Origin: Ectobacillus panaciterrae DSM 19096
GTDB lineage: Bacteria; Bacillota; Bacilli; Bacillales; Bacillaceae_G
Length of the DNA: 64,000 bases
Assembly (NCBI RefSeq): GCF_000430785.1
Contig: NZ_AUMR01000030.1
Location: 1-64,000 of the forward strand
Direction of reading: 5' to 3'
In this document: piece by piece, positions 43,018 to 51,517 of the stretch
How the letters are laid out: each line of letters starts with the position of its first letter
Numbering within the stretch: position 1 is the stretch's first letter
Made by a program: the position numbers and the translations under genes
Notes under the pieces: generated by a model
The model's input: the letters and a program-made list of their open reading frames with translations, nothing else
Databases searched by the model: none
Told to the model about the DNA's origin: nothing

Positions 43018-43430
43018 TCAACTCTTCGCTTCGTTCAGAAAAAATAGAACAACGTTGTCGCAATTTGTGTAAACAACATATTTTGCTCCAATCGTTTTAT
43101 AAAGTTGAATAGAATATTGCCTGTTATGTGTTACAAGAGTAACTGGAACATTCAAGTTAAAGCGAACTAATTCCACGAAAAAGCTGATTGTCGGCAGCAT
43201 GTCGCTCAGTACGATGACCTTAGAGATAGGCTCCGGTGTGTATAGCAGCGCCTGCGGATTTTTCGTACAGCGAATTACATGCTGAAATCCCAGCTCATTT
43301 GCTGTCCATTCAATCGATTTGTATGTTGTCATAATAATTATATGCTCGGCATGCTCTCTCAAGCTATGCAGGCAAGCTGCTTTTGTTCATCCCCCACACA
43401 AACCAATATGAACCCTTTATCCTCCGTCAT
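43018..43430 (-). pseudogene. Frameshifted gene, receiver-like small protein, between kdpD-like and kdp genes
   Basis: ATG 43430, preceded by AAGGAGGAG, encodes MTEDKGFILVCVGDEQKQLA and then meets TGA. From about 43385 the frame one base off continues ACLHSLREHAEHIIIMTTYK and IEWTANELGF..., 114 residues to the stop at 43018. Joining them gives a coherent protein of about 137 residues with alternating strands and helices (ISKVIVLSDMLPT, VPVTLVTHNRQ, GAKYVVYTN), reminiscent of a receiver or Rossmann-like fold. The family is not recognised. It may be a pseudogene, a sequencing error, or a recoded gene. Confidence 0.6.
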
Positions 43431-43448
43431 AAAAAGCTCCTCCTTAAG

Positions 43449-43486
43449 TAAAAAAACGCGAAAGAGGGGTGCTCCTTCGCGTTTTC
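43449..43486 (-). terminator. Terminator after the KdpD-like gene
   Basis: AAAACGCGAAGGAG and CTCTTTCGCGTTTT pair with a small bulge, followed on the minus strand by seven T residues. Confidence 0.75.
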
Positions 43487-43611
43487 AGACATCACAAAAT
43501 AAATTATGAAAGCTATATTACTCTTCGATTCTGAAAAGTAAACAACTATAATACATTTTGATATATACGCAACATGTCTTTTTAATATATATACTGATAT
43601 AACTTGAATGG

Positions 43612-44763
43612 TTACTTCCGACTGTCAGCTACAATATGAATATCAATATTCTTCGTTTTTCTCATAATTGCATTAACGATAGATCCCTTCGTCGCTTCTT
43701 CCCAACGCGTTCGGGCTGATTGACCGAGGAGAACCTGCGTCACCTTATGCTCGATGGCAATATCAATAATGACATCAGCCGGCTTTCTCCCGCGCGACGG
43801 CTCCGCGATGAACATCGCACCGAACTGCTTCGCAAGCGCCTCCCATTCCTGCAAAGTTTGATTCCTGCTTGCGGAGTTGAAATCCCCGCCTTCCATTCTG
43901 ACGTTCAGCACATATAAATCAGCGTTTAACCGGCTTGCCATGCGCCCTCCGCGCCGAATGAGCTTTTCGGCCGTGGAACCATACTGCACGCAGACCAAAA
44001 TCCGCTCCTTAATGCCGATTGGCCCCGTGTCTTCCAGTTCCTGCGGAAGCAAAATTTTCTCATCCACATCATCCGCTACTTCACGTAAAGCAAGTTCACG
44101 TAAAGCGCCTAAATTTGTTATCGTAAAAAAATTATTTAAACTTTGCCGGATTTTCTCTTTTCTATAAATCTTTCCTTCTGATAAACGCTTCTGCAGTGTT
44201 TCCGGCGTTACGTCAATGAGCTGAATTTCAGTCGCTTTTTGCAAAACTGAGTCCGGTACCCGTTCCCTCACAGCCACGCCTGTAATTTGCTGTACAATAT
44301 CATGAACACTTTCAAGATGCTGAATATTCATGGCAGAAAGGACATCGATGCCCACTTCTAAAATTTCTTCAACATCCATGTACCGTTTCTTATTCTTCGA
44401 TCCCGGTACATTCGTATGCGCCAATTCGTCAATCAGCACAACTTGAGGAGCACGTTTAATTACAGCTTCTGTATCCACTTCATAAAGCACTTTTCCCTTA
44501 TAATTGATTTCTTTTAAAGGAACTCTTTCCAGCTCGCCAAGCTGTTTGTCAGTATCTGCACGGCCGTGCGTCTCAATCAGTCCGATGACGACATCGACTC
44601 CCTCTTTTTGCAGATCGTGCGCATCTTGGAGCATTTTATACGTTTTCCCGACACCCGGAGCTGCTCCGACATACAGCTTTAATTTCCCTCGCTGCATCTT
44701 TCTTATTTCTTCCAGATATTCTTCCGGCGTTCTTCGCTGGAAGGGCGTATGTTCCCCATTCAT
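43612..44763 (-). CDS. kdpD: KdpD sensor-domain-only protein (KdpD N-terminal and universal stress domains)
   Basis: 383 residues against about 890 for E. coli KdpD. Residues 1-230 are the KdpD N-terminal domain with Walker A GAAPGVGKTYKML, Walker B VVLIDELAHTNVPGS and AMNIQHLESVHD. Residues 245-380 are a USP-like domain (RILVCVQYGSTAEKLI, VTQVLLGQSARTRWEE, GSIVNAIMRKTKNIDIHIVAD). The membrane and histidine-kinase parts and KdpE are missing; the stop is clean. Short KdpD proteins occur in several Firmicutes, and in one, KdpD binds c-di-AMP through its USP domain. It may act as such a sensor near the riboswitch-controlled pump. Confidence 0.88.
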   Translation of the reverse strand: MNGEHTPFQRRTPEEYLEEIRKMQRGKLKLYVGAAPGVGKTYKMLQDAHDLQKEGVDVVIGLIETHGRADTDKQLGELERVPLKEINYKGKVLYEVDTEAVIKRAPQVVLIDELAHTNVPGSKNKKRYMDVEEILEVGIDVLSAMNIQHLESVHDIVQQITGVAVRERVPDSVLQKATEIQLIDVTPETLQKRLSEGKIYRKEKIRQSLNNFFTITNLGALRELALREVADDVDEKILLPQELEDTGPIGIKERILVCVQYGSTAEKLIRRGGRMASRLNADLYVLNVRMEGGDFNSASRNQTLQEWEALAKQFGAMFIAEPSRGRKPADVIIDIAIEHKVTQVLLGQSARTRWEEATKGSIVNAIMRKTKNIDIHIVADSRK

Positions 44764-45090
44764 TGCTCTTCACCTCTATAGGCTTAATAAACCTGCTTCA
44801 ATGTATAAGACAGGCTGCTTCAGTAAGTATGTTATATGGATTTCATCATAAATCATGGACTCAATATTTGCCAAGATATCTTTTATTCAAGCTTCCCTTT
44901 GGACTTCTTTCTCTTCTGTATAATGAGTGCTGTAATGGCCAAGATTGACAAGCAAGAAATAGCCGTCTACATGTTTTATAAAAGCATGGATTTGTCCTCT
45001 TTTAACATTCTATTGACTATAACCCTTTCCTATTTAACAATATAGATTGTGCAACCAAACACATATATACAAAAAAAGGTGGTACTTAAT
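44764..45090. other. Divergent intergenic region without a gene
   Basis: It holds the AGAGGTGAAGAG ribosome site of the KdpD-like gene at its left end and AGGTGG of the PBP gene at its right end. A possible promoter element TTGACT near 45014 precedes the PBP gene. I see no further gene, repeat or hairpin. Confidence 0.4.
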
Positions 45091-47418
45091 ATGGGGAGAA
45101 TGGAAAGAAGACAGCAGCAAAAAGCTTCAAAAAAGAAATGGCAGCTGTCATTTTCAAAAGGTTTGTGGTTTAAAATTACTTCGTCGGCTATCGGAGTTAT
45201 GCTTTTAGGGTTGCTGATTCTGAATATTTTCATCTGGACAAGCGATGTAAGCAAGCTGAACACACCAGCACCGCAGCCGACCATTATTTATGATCAAAAA
45301 GGCAAGGTCGCAAGTGAAGTTTCTGCTTCCAACATTGAAGGAGTCAGTCTGAAGCAGATTCCAAAAGATATGGTTCACGCCGTTGTCGCTACAGAAGATC
45401 AACGCTTTTATAAGCACGGCGGGATTAATTATTTCGGTGTTGCTAAGGCCTTGGTGCAAAATACGCTCAGCGGTGAAATCGTCGCAGGCGGCAGCACCAT
45501 TACGCAGCAGCTGGCAAAAAATGCTTTCTTAACGCAGGAACGTACATATACGAGAAAGTTCAAAGAGCTTATTTTAACGAAAAAAATTGAACGCACCTAT
45601 TCCAAAGATGAAATCATGGAAAGATATTTAAACCAAATTTACTTCGGGGAAGGTGCATGGGGTATTCAGCGTGCGGCTCAAACATACTTTGGAAAAAATG
45701 CCAGCGATTTGACCCTGAGTGAATGTGCAACATTGGCAGGATTGATTAAGGCTCCTTCTACGCTTTCGCCTTTTAAGAACATGGAAAAATCGAAAGAGCG
45801 CAGAGACGTTGTATTGAGCTTGATGAAAAATGAAGGTTATATCAGTAAAAGTGAATTAGCAAAGGCAAAGAGCGAAACCGTTGCACTCGCTAAAAAGGAA
45901 GATAACAGCTATAACGGAACATATCCGCATTATGTAAACCATATTATTGATGAAGCAATCAACAAATATGACTTAACTCCCAACGAGGTGCTCTCAGGCG
46001 GTCTGCATATTTACACAGAATTGAATCCGACGATACAGCAGGCCGCAGAAGACGTATACAAAAACAGTGCCTTATTTCCTAAAAGCACGAAGGATCAGCT
46101 TCTGCAAAGCAGTGCCGTTTTCATCAATCCAAGCACAGGGGGCATTCAGGCACTTATCGGCGGAAGAGGCGAATATCAATTCCGGCAATTTAATTTTGCT
46201 ACGCAGCTGAAGCGTCAGCCGGGTTCTTCCATGAAACCGTTAGCTGTATATGCACCTGCTTTAGAAAAAGGTTATGATGTCTTTGATACACTAGAAGATA
46301 AACCTCTTAACATTAACGGTTATCAGCCTCTTAACTATGATAAGCAATTCCGCGGGAAAGCTACGATGTACGAGTCGTTGATTGATTCCCTTAATGTACC
46401 AGCTGTTTGGCTGTTCCAAAAGATAGGACTCCAATACGCAACAGATTCGGTAAAACGCTTCGGCATTAAACTTGACGAGAAAGATTACAACCCGGCACTT
46501 GCGCTTGGCGGTATGAGCGAGGGTACGTCTCCACTGGCAATGGCACAAGCTTTCTCCGCTTTTCCGAACAACGGGACAATGGTAGAAGCACATGCCATTC
46601 AACGAATCGAAGATGCAGACGGGCGAACGATTGCCAAGTGGAAAAAGAAAAAGACAGAAGTGATCAAACCGGAGACAGCTCAAAAAGTGACGTATATGCT
46701 ACGAGGCGTTGTAAATGAGGGAACAGGTACAAAAGCAAGAATTTCAGGCCGGGAAATTGCAGGTAAAACCGGCACAACACAGCTTCCGATTGCCGGTATG
46801 GACGCTGCAAAGGATCACTGGTTTGTCGGGTATACGCCGCAAGTAGTAGGCGCTGTTTGGCTTGGGTATGAGAAAACAGACGCGGCTCACTACCTTTCCT
46901 CATCAAGCGGCGGCACATCTGCGGTCATTTTTAAAGAAATTATCGCAAGGTCTGCGAAAGCACTTCCTGCTAAATCGTTTGATTTGTCTCTTCTAGGTAA
47001 AGACTTTAAACAACAAACTGAAAAACAAAAGAAACAAGAGGACAATTTACAAAAGAGACAAGAAGAATTGAAGAAGCCGGAGGAAGAAAAAGCTCGAAAA
47101 GAAGATGATGATGAAAAAGTTAAAAAGGAGAAAGAGAAAAAAGACAAAGAAGAGCAAGAGAAAAAAGACAAAGAGGAGAAAGAGAAAAAAGATAAAGAAG
47201 AGAAACAGTCAGAAAATAACGGGGGAACGCCTGGCGGAACACCTGGAGGAACACCTGGAGGAACACCTGGAGGAACACCTGGAGGAACGCCTGGAGGAAC
47301 ACCTGGCGGAACGCCTGGAGGAACACCTGGAGGAACGCCTGGAGGAACGCCTGGAGGAACTCAAGGTAATGGCAACGGAACTGGAAATACCCCTGCAGGA
47401 TCCCAAGGTACACAATAA
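45091..47418 (+). CDS. Class A penicillin-binding protein with Lys/Glu and GGTP-repeat tail
   Basis: A bifunctional peptidoglycan synthase of 775 residues. After a basic cytoplasmic start comes one membrane helix (about 26-48), a GT51 glycosyltransferase domain (EDQRFYKHGG, GGSTITQQLAKN, YLNQIYFGEGAWGI), and a transpeptidase domain with SSMK (Ser in GSSMKP), SLN and KTGT. The tail is a Lys/Glu coiled-coil-like stretch (about 640-705) followed by eleven GGTP units and GGTQ. Such tails are thought to span the wall. The start is ATG 45091, with AGGTGG upstream, not the frame start 14 codons before. Confidence 0.9.
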   Translation: MGRMERRQQQKASKKKWQLSFSKGLWFKITSSAIGVMLLGLLILNIFIWTSDVSKLNTPAPQPTIIYDQKGKVASEVSASNIEGVSLKQIPKDMVHAVVATEDQRFYKHGGINYFGVAKALVQNTLSGEIVAGGSTITQQLAKNAFLTQERTYTRKFKELILTKKIERTYSKDEIMERYLNQIYFGEGAWGIQRAAQTYFGKNASDLTLSECATLAGLIKAPSTLSPFKNMEKSKERRDVVLSLMKNEGYISKSELAKAKSETVALAKKEDNSYNGTYPHYVNHIIDEAINKYDLTPNEVLSGGLHIYTELNPTIQQAAEDVYKNSALFPKSTKDQLLQSSAVFINPSTGGIQALIGGRGEYQFRQFNFATQLKRQPGSSMKPLAVYAPALEKGYDVFDTLEDKPLNINGYQPLNYDKQFRGKATMYESLIDSLNVPAVWLFQKIGLQYATDSVKRFGIKLDEKDYNPALALGGMSEGTSPLAMAQAFSAFPNNGTMVEAHAIQRIEDADGRTIAKWKKKKTEVIKPETAQKVTYMLRGVVNEGTGTKARISGREIAGKTGTTQLPIAGMDAAKDHWFVGYTPQVVGAVWLGYEKTDAAHYLSSSSGGTSAVIFKEIIARSAKALPAKSFDLSLLGKDFKQQTEKQKKQEDNLQKRQEELKKPEEEKARKEDDDEKVKKEKEKKDKEEQEKKDKEEKEKKDKEEKQSENNGGTPGGTPGGTPGGTPGGTPGGTPGGTPGGTPGGTPGGTPGGTPGGTQGNGNGTGNTPAGSQGTQ
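47220..47365 (+). repeat. 12-bp minisatellite encoding GGTP units in the PBP tail
   Basis: Twelve tandem copies of GGAGGAACACCT-like units; variation is confined almost entirely to third positions (GGC/GGA, ACA/ACG). Copy-number change would alter tail length without shifting the frame. Confidence 0.9.
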
Positions 47419-47445
47419 AACTAGTCTTCTTCTGCTTTTCCAAAC

Positions 47446-47476
47446 AAAAAGGAACGGGCGATCCGTTCCTTTTTTG
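47446..47476 (+). terminator. Terminator of the PBP gene
   Basis: AAAAAGGAACGG and CCGTTCCTTTTT with a GCGAT loop and a T-run. Confidence 0.85.
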
Positions 47477-47624
47477 CTATTTAACGAATAATGCTAGTAC
47501 CTAATTTTACCGAGCAGGCGTTTTTCCATAGATGGGTATAGTAAACAAGAGGAGAAGGTTCATTTAATATTCTCAATCAAGCAGTTCTTGCTCCCTATAG
47601 TTATTTCAGTTGAAAAGCACATAC

Positions 47625-47806
47625 TATATATGAGTGAATTATAATTTCGACATTTCCATGTGCTCTGCGCAACCAAAAGAGATTATTGCATGCTTCTTCT
47701 CTTTGGTTTTCCCTTGCATGAACCACTACAAAGGTTTGACCGCTTCTGCACGTCTTTTGATCTCTCCCTCCTATAAAAAGACGGTTTTTTATTCATTTGT
47801 ATATAG
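47625..47806 (-). repeat. Type A dispersed repeat, copy 3
   Basis: Minus-strand type A element with complete ends (TATATACAAATGAATAAA ... TTATAATTCACTCATATATA). The first stem is perfect here: GTCTTTT pairs with AAAAGAC around the GGAGGGAGAGAT segment. It lies 99 bases before kimA, in a 486-base gap that holds no c-di-AMP riboswitch. Confidence 0.85.
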
Positions 47807-47904
47807 CTCTACCATAAAAATATTTACTGCAAAAAGTTTTTCTATCCTTGCTTATCAAATAATGGTACAATTCCCATGAACTTTTACATAATGGTGGTGC
47901 TAAC

Positions 47905-49728
47905 ATGTATTCTTCCTTAAAGCGTTTTCTCATTGGAAAACCGCTGAAATCAACTGAACTGGGCGAGCAAAAGCTGACCAAGCTGAAAGCGTTGGCCATT
48001 TTGTCTTCGGATGCTCTTTCCTCTGTCGCATACGGTACAGAACAAATTTTACTTGTACTGGCAACAGTAGGAACAATTGCGTTTTGGTACTCTTTGCCGA
48101 TTGCTGTAGGCGTATTGATTCTGCTTGTTGCTTTAATTCTATCGTATCGTCAAATTATTTATACGTACCCTCATGGCGGCGGCGCCTACGTCGTCTCTCG
48201 CAGTAACTTGGGGATAAACCCCGGTCTTATCTCGGGCGGTTCTTTGCTTGTAGACTATATTTTAACGGTAGCGGTGAGCGTGTCAGCCGGCACGGACGCA
48301 ATTACCTCAGCATTCCCGAGTCTTCATCAGTACACAGTAGAAATTGCAATTGTTTTTGTTATTTTCATTACCATTTTGAATTTGCGCGGTGTGACAGAAT
48401 CAGCATCTGTGCTTGCCTATCCTGTATATTTGTTTGTTTTGGCGCTTATCGTGTTAATTGGTTTCGGTATGTATCGGATCGCTACCGGACAAGTGCCGGC
48501 GGATGTGCACACACCAGTTGGCACAGCTGTCTCAGGGATTACGCTGTTTTTATTGCTGCGCGCATTTTCATCCGGCTGTTCGGCACTGACCGGTGTGGAA
48601 GCTATCTCAAACGCGATTCCGAACTTTAAAGAGCCGGCAGCCAAAAATGCGGCGACAACACTAGTAATGATGGGAGGAATTTTGGCAGCCCTATTTTCTG
48701 GCATTACCTTCTTGGCTTACTGGTATGGCATTGCGCCAAAAGCTGACGAGACAGTTGTCTCTCAAATTGCAGCCGATGTGTTCGGCCGAAACTTTATGTA
48801 TTATTTTGTACAGGGCACAACTGCACTCATCCTTGTATTAGCTGCCAACACAGGCTTTTCCGCATTCCCGCTGCTCGCGTACAATCTCGCGTCTGACAAG
48901 TATATGCCGCGCATGTACTTGATGCGCGGAGACCGTTTAGGATATTCAAACGGCATTATCACGCTCGGTCTTGCGTCTATTGTACTGATTATCGCTTTTA
49001 AAGGCGAAACGGAACAGCTTATCCCGTTATACGCTGTCGGGGTATTCATTCCGTTTACCTTATCGCAAACAGGCATGACTTTAAAATGGCTGCGTGAAAA
49101 ACCAGAAGGCTGGATGGGCAAAATGCTCACTAACTTTTTGGGCGCACTTATTACCTTAACTGTCTTAATCATCTTGTTCTTAACAAAATTTGGTCAAGTG
49201 TGGTCTATCCTTATTTTCTTGCCGATTATCGTCTTTATCTTTCATCGCATTCGAAATCACTATGATGATGTGGGAGAACAATTGCGTCTGAATCCATCGG
49301 AAACGCCGGAAAAAATTGAAGGCAATGTTGTTGTTGTACCGGTTGCCGGCATTACAAAGGTTGTAGAACAATCGTTAAACTATGCGGAATCTATAGGAGA
49401 TTATGTTTTTGCCGTATACGTGGCATCCGATCATGAAAGCGAAATACAAATGAAGGAGAAATGGGAGAAGTGGAAACCGGATATACGTCTTGTGACCGTC
49501 TCTTCTTCTTATCGTGAGCTTACCCGCCCTCTCATACGTTTAATTAACATGATTGAGGCAAAGGCAGAAGAAAATGACTATACGGTAACTGTTGTAATTC
49601 CGCAGTTTATCACAAAAAAAAGCTGGCATAACATTTTGCACAATCAATCCAGTGTATTGCTGCGCACTTATTTGCTGCATAAAAAGGGTGTAATTGTGAC
49701 GACTGTTCCGTATCGCTTTAAGAAGTAA
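47905..49728 (+). CDS. kimA: High-affinity potassium importer KimA (YdaO-like APC-family)
   Basis: 607 residues, the same length as B. subtilis KimA. Twelve membrane helices of the APC fold (ALAILSSDALSSVAYGTEQIL, YRQIIYTYPHGGGAYVVSRS, LTGVEAISNAIPNFKEPAAK) precede a cytoplasmic domain from about residue 455 (VVVVPVAGITKVVEQSLNYAES), which in KimA binds c-di-AMP and inhibits transport. Proton-coupled K+ uptake. Unlike in B. subtilis, no ydaO riboswitch is visible upstream; a repeat element is found instead. It functionally accompanies the kdp operon 6 kb away. Confidence 0.92.
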   Translation: MYSSLKRFLIGKPLKSTELGEQKLTKLKALAILSSDALSSVAYGTEQILLVLATVGTIAFWYSLPIAVGVLILLVALILSYRQIIYTYPHGGGAYVVSRSNLGINPGLISGGSLLVDYILTVAVSVSAGTDAITSAFPSLHQYTVEIAIVFVIFITILNLRGVTESASVLAYPVYLFVLALIVLIGFGMYRIATGQVPADVHTPVGTAVSGITLFLLLRAFSSGCSALTGVEAISNAIPNFKEPAAKNAATTLVMMGGILAALFSGITFLAYWYGIAPKADETVVSQIAADVFGRNFMYYFVQGTTALILVLAANTGFSAFPLLAYNLASDKYMPRMYLMRGDRLGYSNGIITLGLASIVLIIAFKGETEQLIPLYAVGVFIPFTLSQTGMTLKWLREKPEGWMGKMLTNFLGALITLTVLIILFLTKFGQVWSILIFLPIIVFIFHRIRNHYDDVGEQLRLNPSETPEKIEGNVVVVPVAGITKVVEQSLNYAESIGDYVFAVYVASDHESEIQMKEKWEKWKPDIRLVTVSSSYRELTRPLIRLINMIEAKAEENDYTVTVVIPQFITKKSWHNILHNQSSVLLRTYLLHKKGVIVTTVPYRFKK

Positions 49729-49734
49729 TATAAG

Positions 49735-49767
49735 AAAAACTGAGCACGGGAGTGCTCAGTTTTTTTA
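49735..49767 (+). terminator. Terminator of kimA
   Basis: AAAAACTGAGCAC and GTGCTCAGTTTTT form a perfect 13-bp stem with a GGGA loop and T-run. A type B repeat begins right after it, as it does after the RND gene. Confidence 0.85.
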
Positions 49768-49908
49768 GATGGGCATAGTGCGCCTGCTGCGTGTAGTAAC
49801 GGTCCAACTCTTTTAAGACGTCCTTCCTATGTTTTTAACGAAACATACAAGTTGATTCGTTTGTTTGTCGTATGCTGCGAGCATGATACTCAAAAGAAGA
49901 AAAGTAAC
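49768..49908 (+). repeat. Type B dispersed repeat, copy 3
   Basis: GATGGGCATAGTGCGCCTGC, GTGTAGTAACGGTCCAACTC, a TATGTTT/AAACATA stem (about 49831-49850) and CATGATACTCAAAAGAAGAA. It runs without a gap into a type A copy of opposite orientation. Confidence 0.65.
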
Positions 49909-50063
49909 TATATATGAGTGAATTATAAATTCGACATGTCCATGTGCGATGTGCAACCAAAAGGGAGTATGGTATACTTCTTCTCTCTGGTTTACCCTTG
50001 CATAAACCACTACAAAGGTTTGACCGCCTCTGCACGTCTTTTAATCTCTCCCCACGATAAAAT
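49909..50063 (-). repeat. Type A dispersed repeat, copy 4, truncated
   Basis: Minus-strand type A sequence from the TATATATGAGTGAATTATAA end through the GCGGTCAAACC core to CCCCACGATAAAA, after which similarity stops. The outer arm of about 30 bases is missing. Confidence 0.75.
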
Positions 50064-50080
50064 TTCTTATCATTTTCACA

Positions 50081-50117
50081 AAGAAGCCCCAAGCTGCTTA
50101 CAGCTTGGGGCTTCTTT
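50081..50117 (-). terminator. Terminator of the dioxygenase-family gene
   Basis: AAGAAGCCCCAAGCTG and its complement form a perfect 16-bp stem with a 4-base loop; T-rich tails occur on both strands. Confidence 0.85.
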
Positions 50118-50132
50118 CATCATAAATCGCTT

Positions 50133-50903
50133 TTAGAATGCAAAGCACGTATAACTAAATGTGCCAAACTCATATTTTCCCCGAAACAGCAGTTCCGGCT
50201 TTCTATCAGAATTCCCGCTCCCCATCGCGATAAAGAGCGGTACCAAATGCTCTTCCCTCGGAATGGCAATGCGGGCATGAGGCGCTTGTTCCTTATAAGC
50301 AAATAAAGAAGCAGTATCTTGCCCCATGATTTTCTCAATCATCCAATCATCAAATTCGACTGCCCAAGGCTCAGGTGTTGTTTGACCGAAATACAGCGCC
50401 CGTAAATTATGAACCGTTGCACCGCTGCCGATGACTAGAATATCTTCTTCACCTAACCCTTGCATCGCTTCCCCAATCTTACACTGCTCTTCCAGCGGCA
50501 AATACGGGTTTACGGAAACTTGCACAACAGGAATATCCGCCTTGGGATACATGCGTGATAAAAGCACCCAAGATCCATGATCCAGCCCTCTTGCAATATC
50601 TTTTCGAGTCGGAATTCCTTTTGCGGCAAACATAGTTTGCAGCTTAGATGCAAGCTGTACAGATCCCTCAGCAGGATATTGAATCTCATACAGTTCCTGC
50701 GGAAAACCGCCAAAATCGTAAATCATATCATATGTGCCGTTTACCGATGAAACCGTAAGAACCTGGCTTTCCCAATGGGCCGTAAAAATAACGATTGCCT
50801 TTGGACGTATCTCTTGTCCCGCTTTTTGGAGAAATGCTGTGTAATCACTTTCTTCCACTGCCAGCATAGGTGAACCATGGTTTAAAAATAATGGTCGAAT
50901 CAT
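50133..50903 (-). CDS. DODA-type extradiol ring-cleavage dioxygenase family protein (YgiD-like)
   Basis: 256 residues of the LigB/DODA fold. Metal and catalytic His residues are in LFLNHGSPML, VIFTAHWESQ, ARGLDHGSWVLLSRMYP and SGATVHNLRAL, and a last conserved block is PREEHLVPLFIAMGS. Members cleave catechol-type rings or DOPA; E. coli YgiD acts on DOPA. In Bacillus, dioxygenase and DoxX genes are often paired in quinone detoxification (cat and mhq operons), but those dioxygenases are of the VOC type, so the parallel is only in the neighbour. Follows the DoxX gene by 42 bases. Confidence 0.85.
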   Translation of the reverse strand: MIRPLFLNHGSPMLAVEESDYTAFLQKAGQEIRPKAIVIFTAHWESQVLTVSSVNGTYDMIYDFGGFPQELYEIQYPAEGSVQLASKLQTMFAAKGIPTRKDIARGLDHGSWVLLSRMYPKADIPVVQVSVNPYLPLEEQCKIGEAMQGLGEEDILVIGSGATVHNLRALYFGQTTPEPWAVEFDDWMIEKIMGQDTASLFAYKEQAPHARIAIPREEHLVPLFIAMGSGNSDRKPELLFRGKYEFGTFSYTCFAF

Positions 50904-50945
50904 CTATTTCCACTCCTCTGTTTCAAGAAGATAAGAGTTCTTCCC

Positions 50946-51365
50946 TTACATCGCTTTTGTATATTCTGTTTCTTTATTTTTTCCAATCAGATTGTCTAAA
51001 AATCCTTTTACCCCAGCAACCGCCAAGTAAGCATTCATTGCCAATAACGCCAATTCAAACTCAAATCCTGCGGCTTTTCCGTTGCCAAATAGACCCGCTG
51101 ATAATTTCACCTTAATGATTGCGCCGGCCATAATAATCGCAAATAATGCCGCAACATAGCGCACTCCCAAACCAACGATAAGCATAACACCGCCTGCAAC
51201 CTCCGCAATTGCGACAATATAAGCTAGAGCGCCGGGAAGCCCCATGCTTGCAAACCATCCTGCCACTCCGCCCAATCCATTTTGAAACTTCATAATGCCA
51301 TGTCCCGCAAAAATAATTCCTAATACGACTTGAACAATATAATTTGCTGCTTGCTGTTTTCTCAT
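50946..51365 (-). CDS. DoxX-family membrane protein (CatD/MhqP-like)
   Basis: 139 residues with four helices: ANYIVQVVLGIIFAGHGIMKF, then GLPGALAYIVAIAEVAGGVMLIVGLGVR and YVAALFAIIMAGAII. This is the DoxX fold of B. subtilis CatD and MhqP, which help defend against quinones and oxidative electrophiles. First gene of the pair with the dioxygenase. AGGAGAG ribosome site. The XRE-cupin gene is divergent and could regulate it, but no shared operator was recognised. Confidence 0.85.
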   Translation of the reverse strand: MRKQQAANYIVQVVLGIIFAGHGIMKFQNGLGGVAGWFASMGLPGALAYIVAIAEVAGGVMLIVGLGVRYVAALFAIIMAGAIIKVKLSAGLFGNGKAAGFEFELALLAMNAYLAVAGVKGFLDNLIGKNKETEYTKAM

Positions 51366-51517
51366 TGTTCTCTCCTTTTATGTTTTGTTATATATAATTT
51401 TTATTTTTATTACAAAACAATCATAATAGAGACATATTGAATTGTCAATTACAAGATGGCAATGTAAGTATGAGGTTTGCTATGATACAACTAAGATGCA
51501 GATAAAGGAGCATTAAA

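Noticed and set aside
47220-47365. CRISPR-like array
   Set aside because: The repeats are 12-bp, contiguous, in frame and without spacers; they encode GGTP units.
47105-47491. Shadow frames over the PBP tail (HLEE-type and SSRRSSR-type repeats)
   Set aside because: They arise from the 12-bp minisatellite read in other frames; the PBP frame has the conserved domains and third-position variation.
47419-47904. Expected c-di-AMP riboswitch upstream of kimA
   Set aside because: None of the ydaO-class signature segments found in the kdp leader occurs here; only a terminator and a type A repeat are visible.
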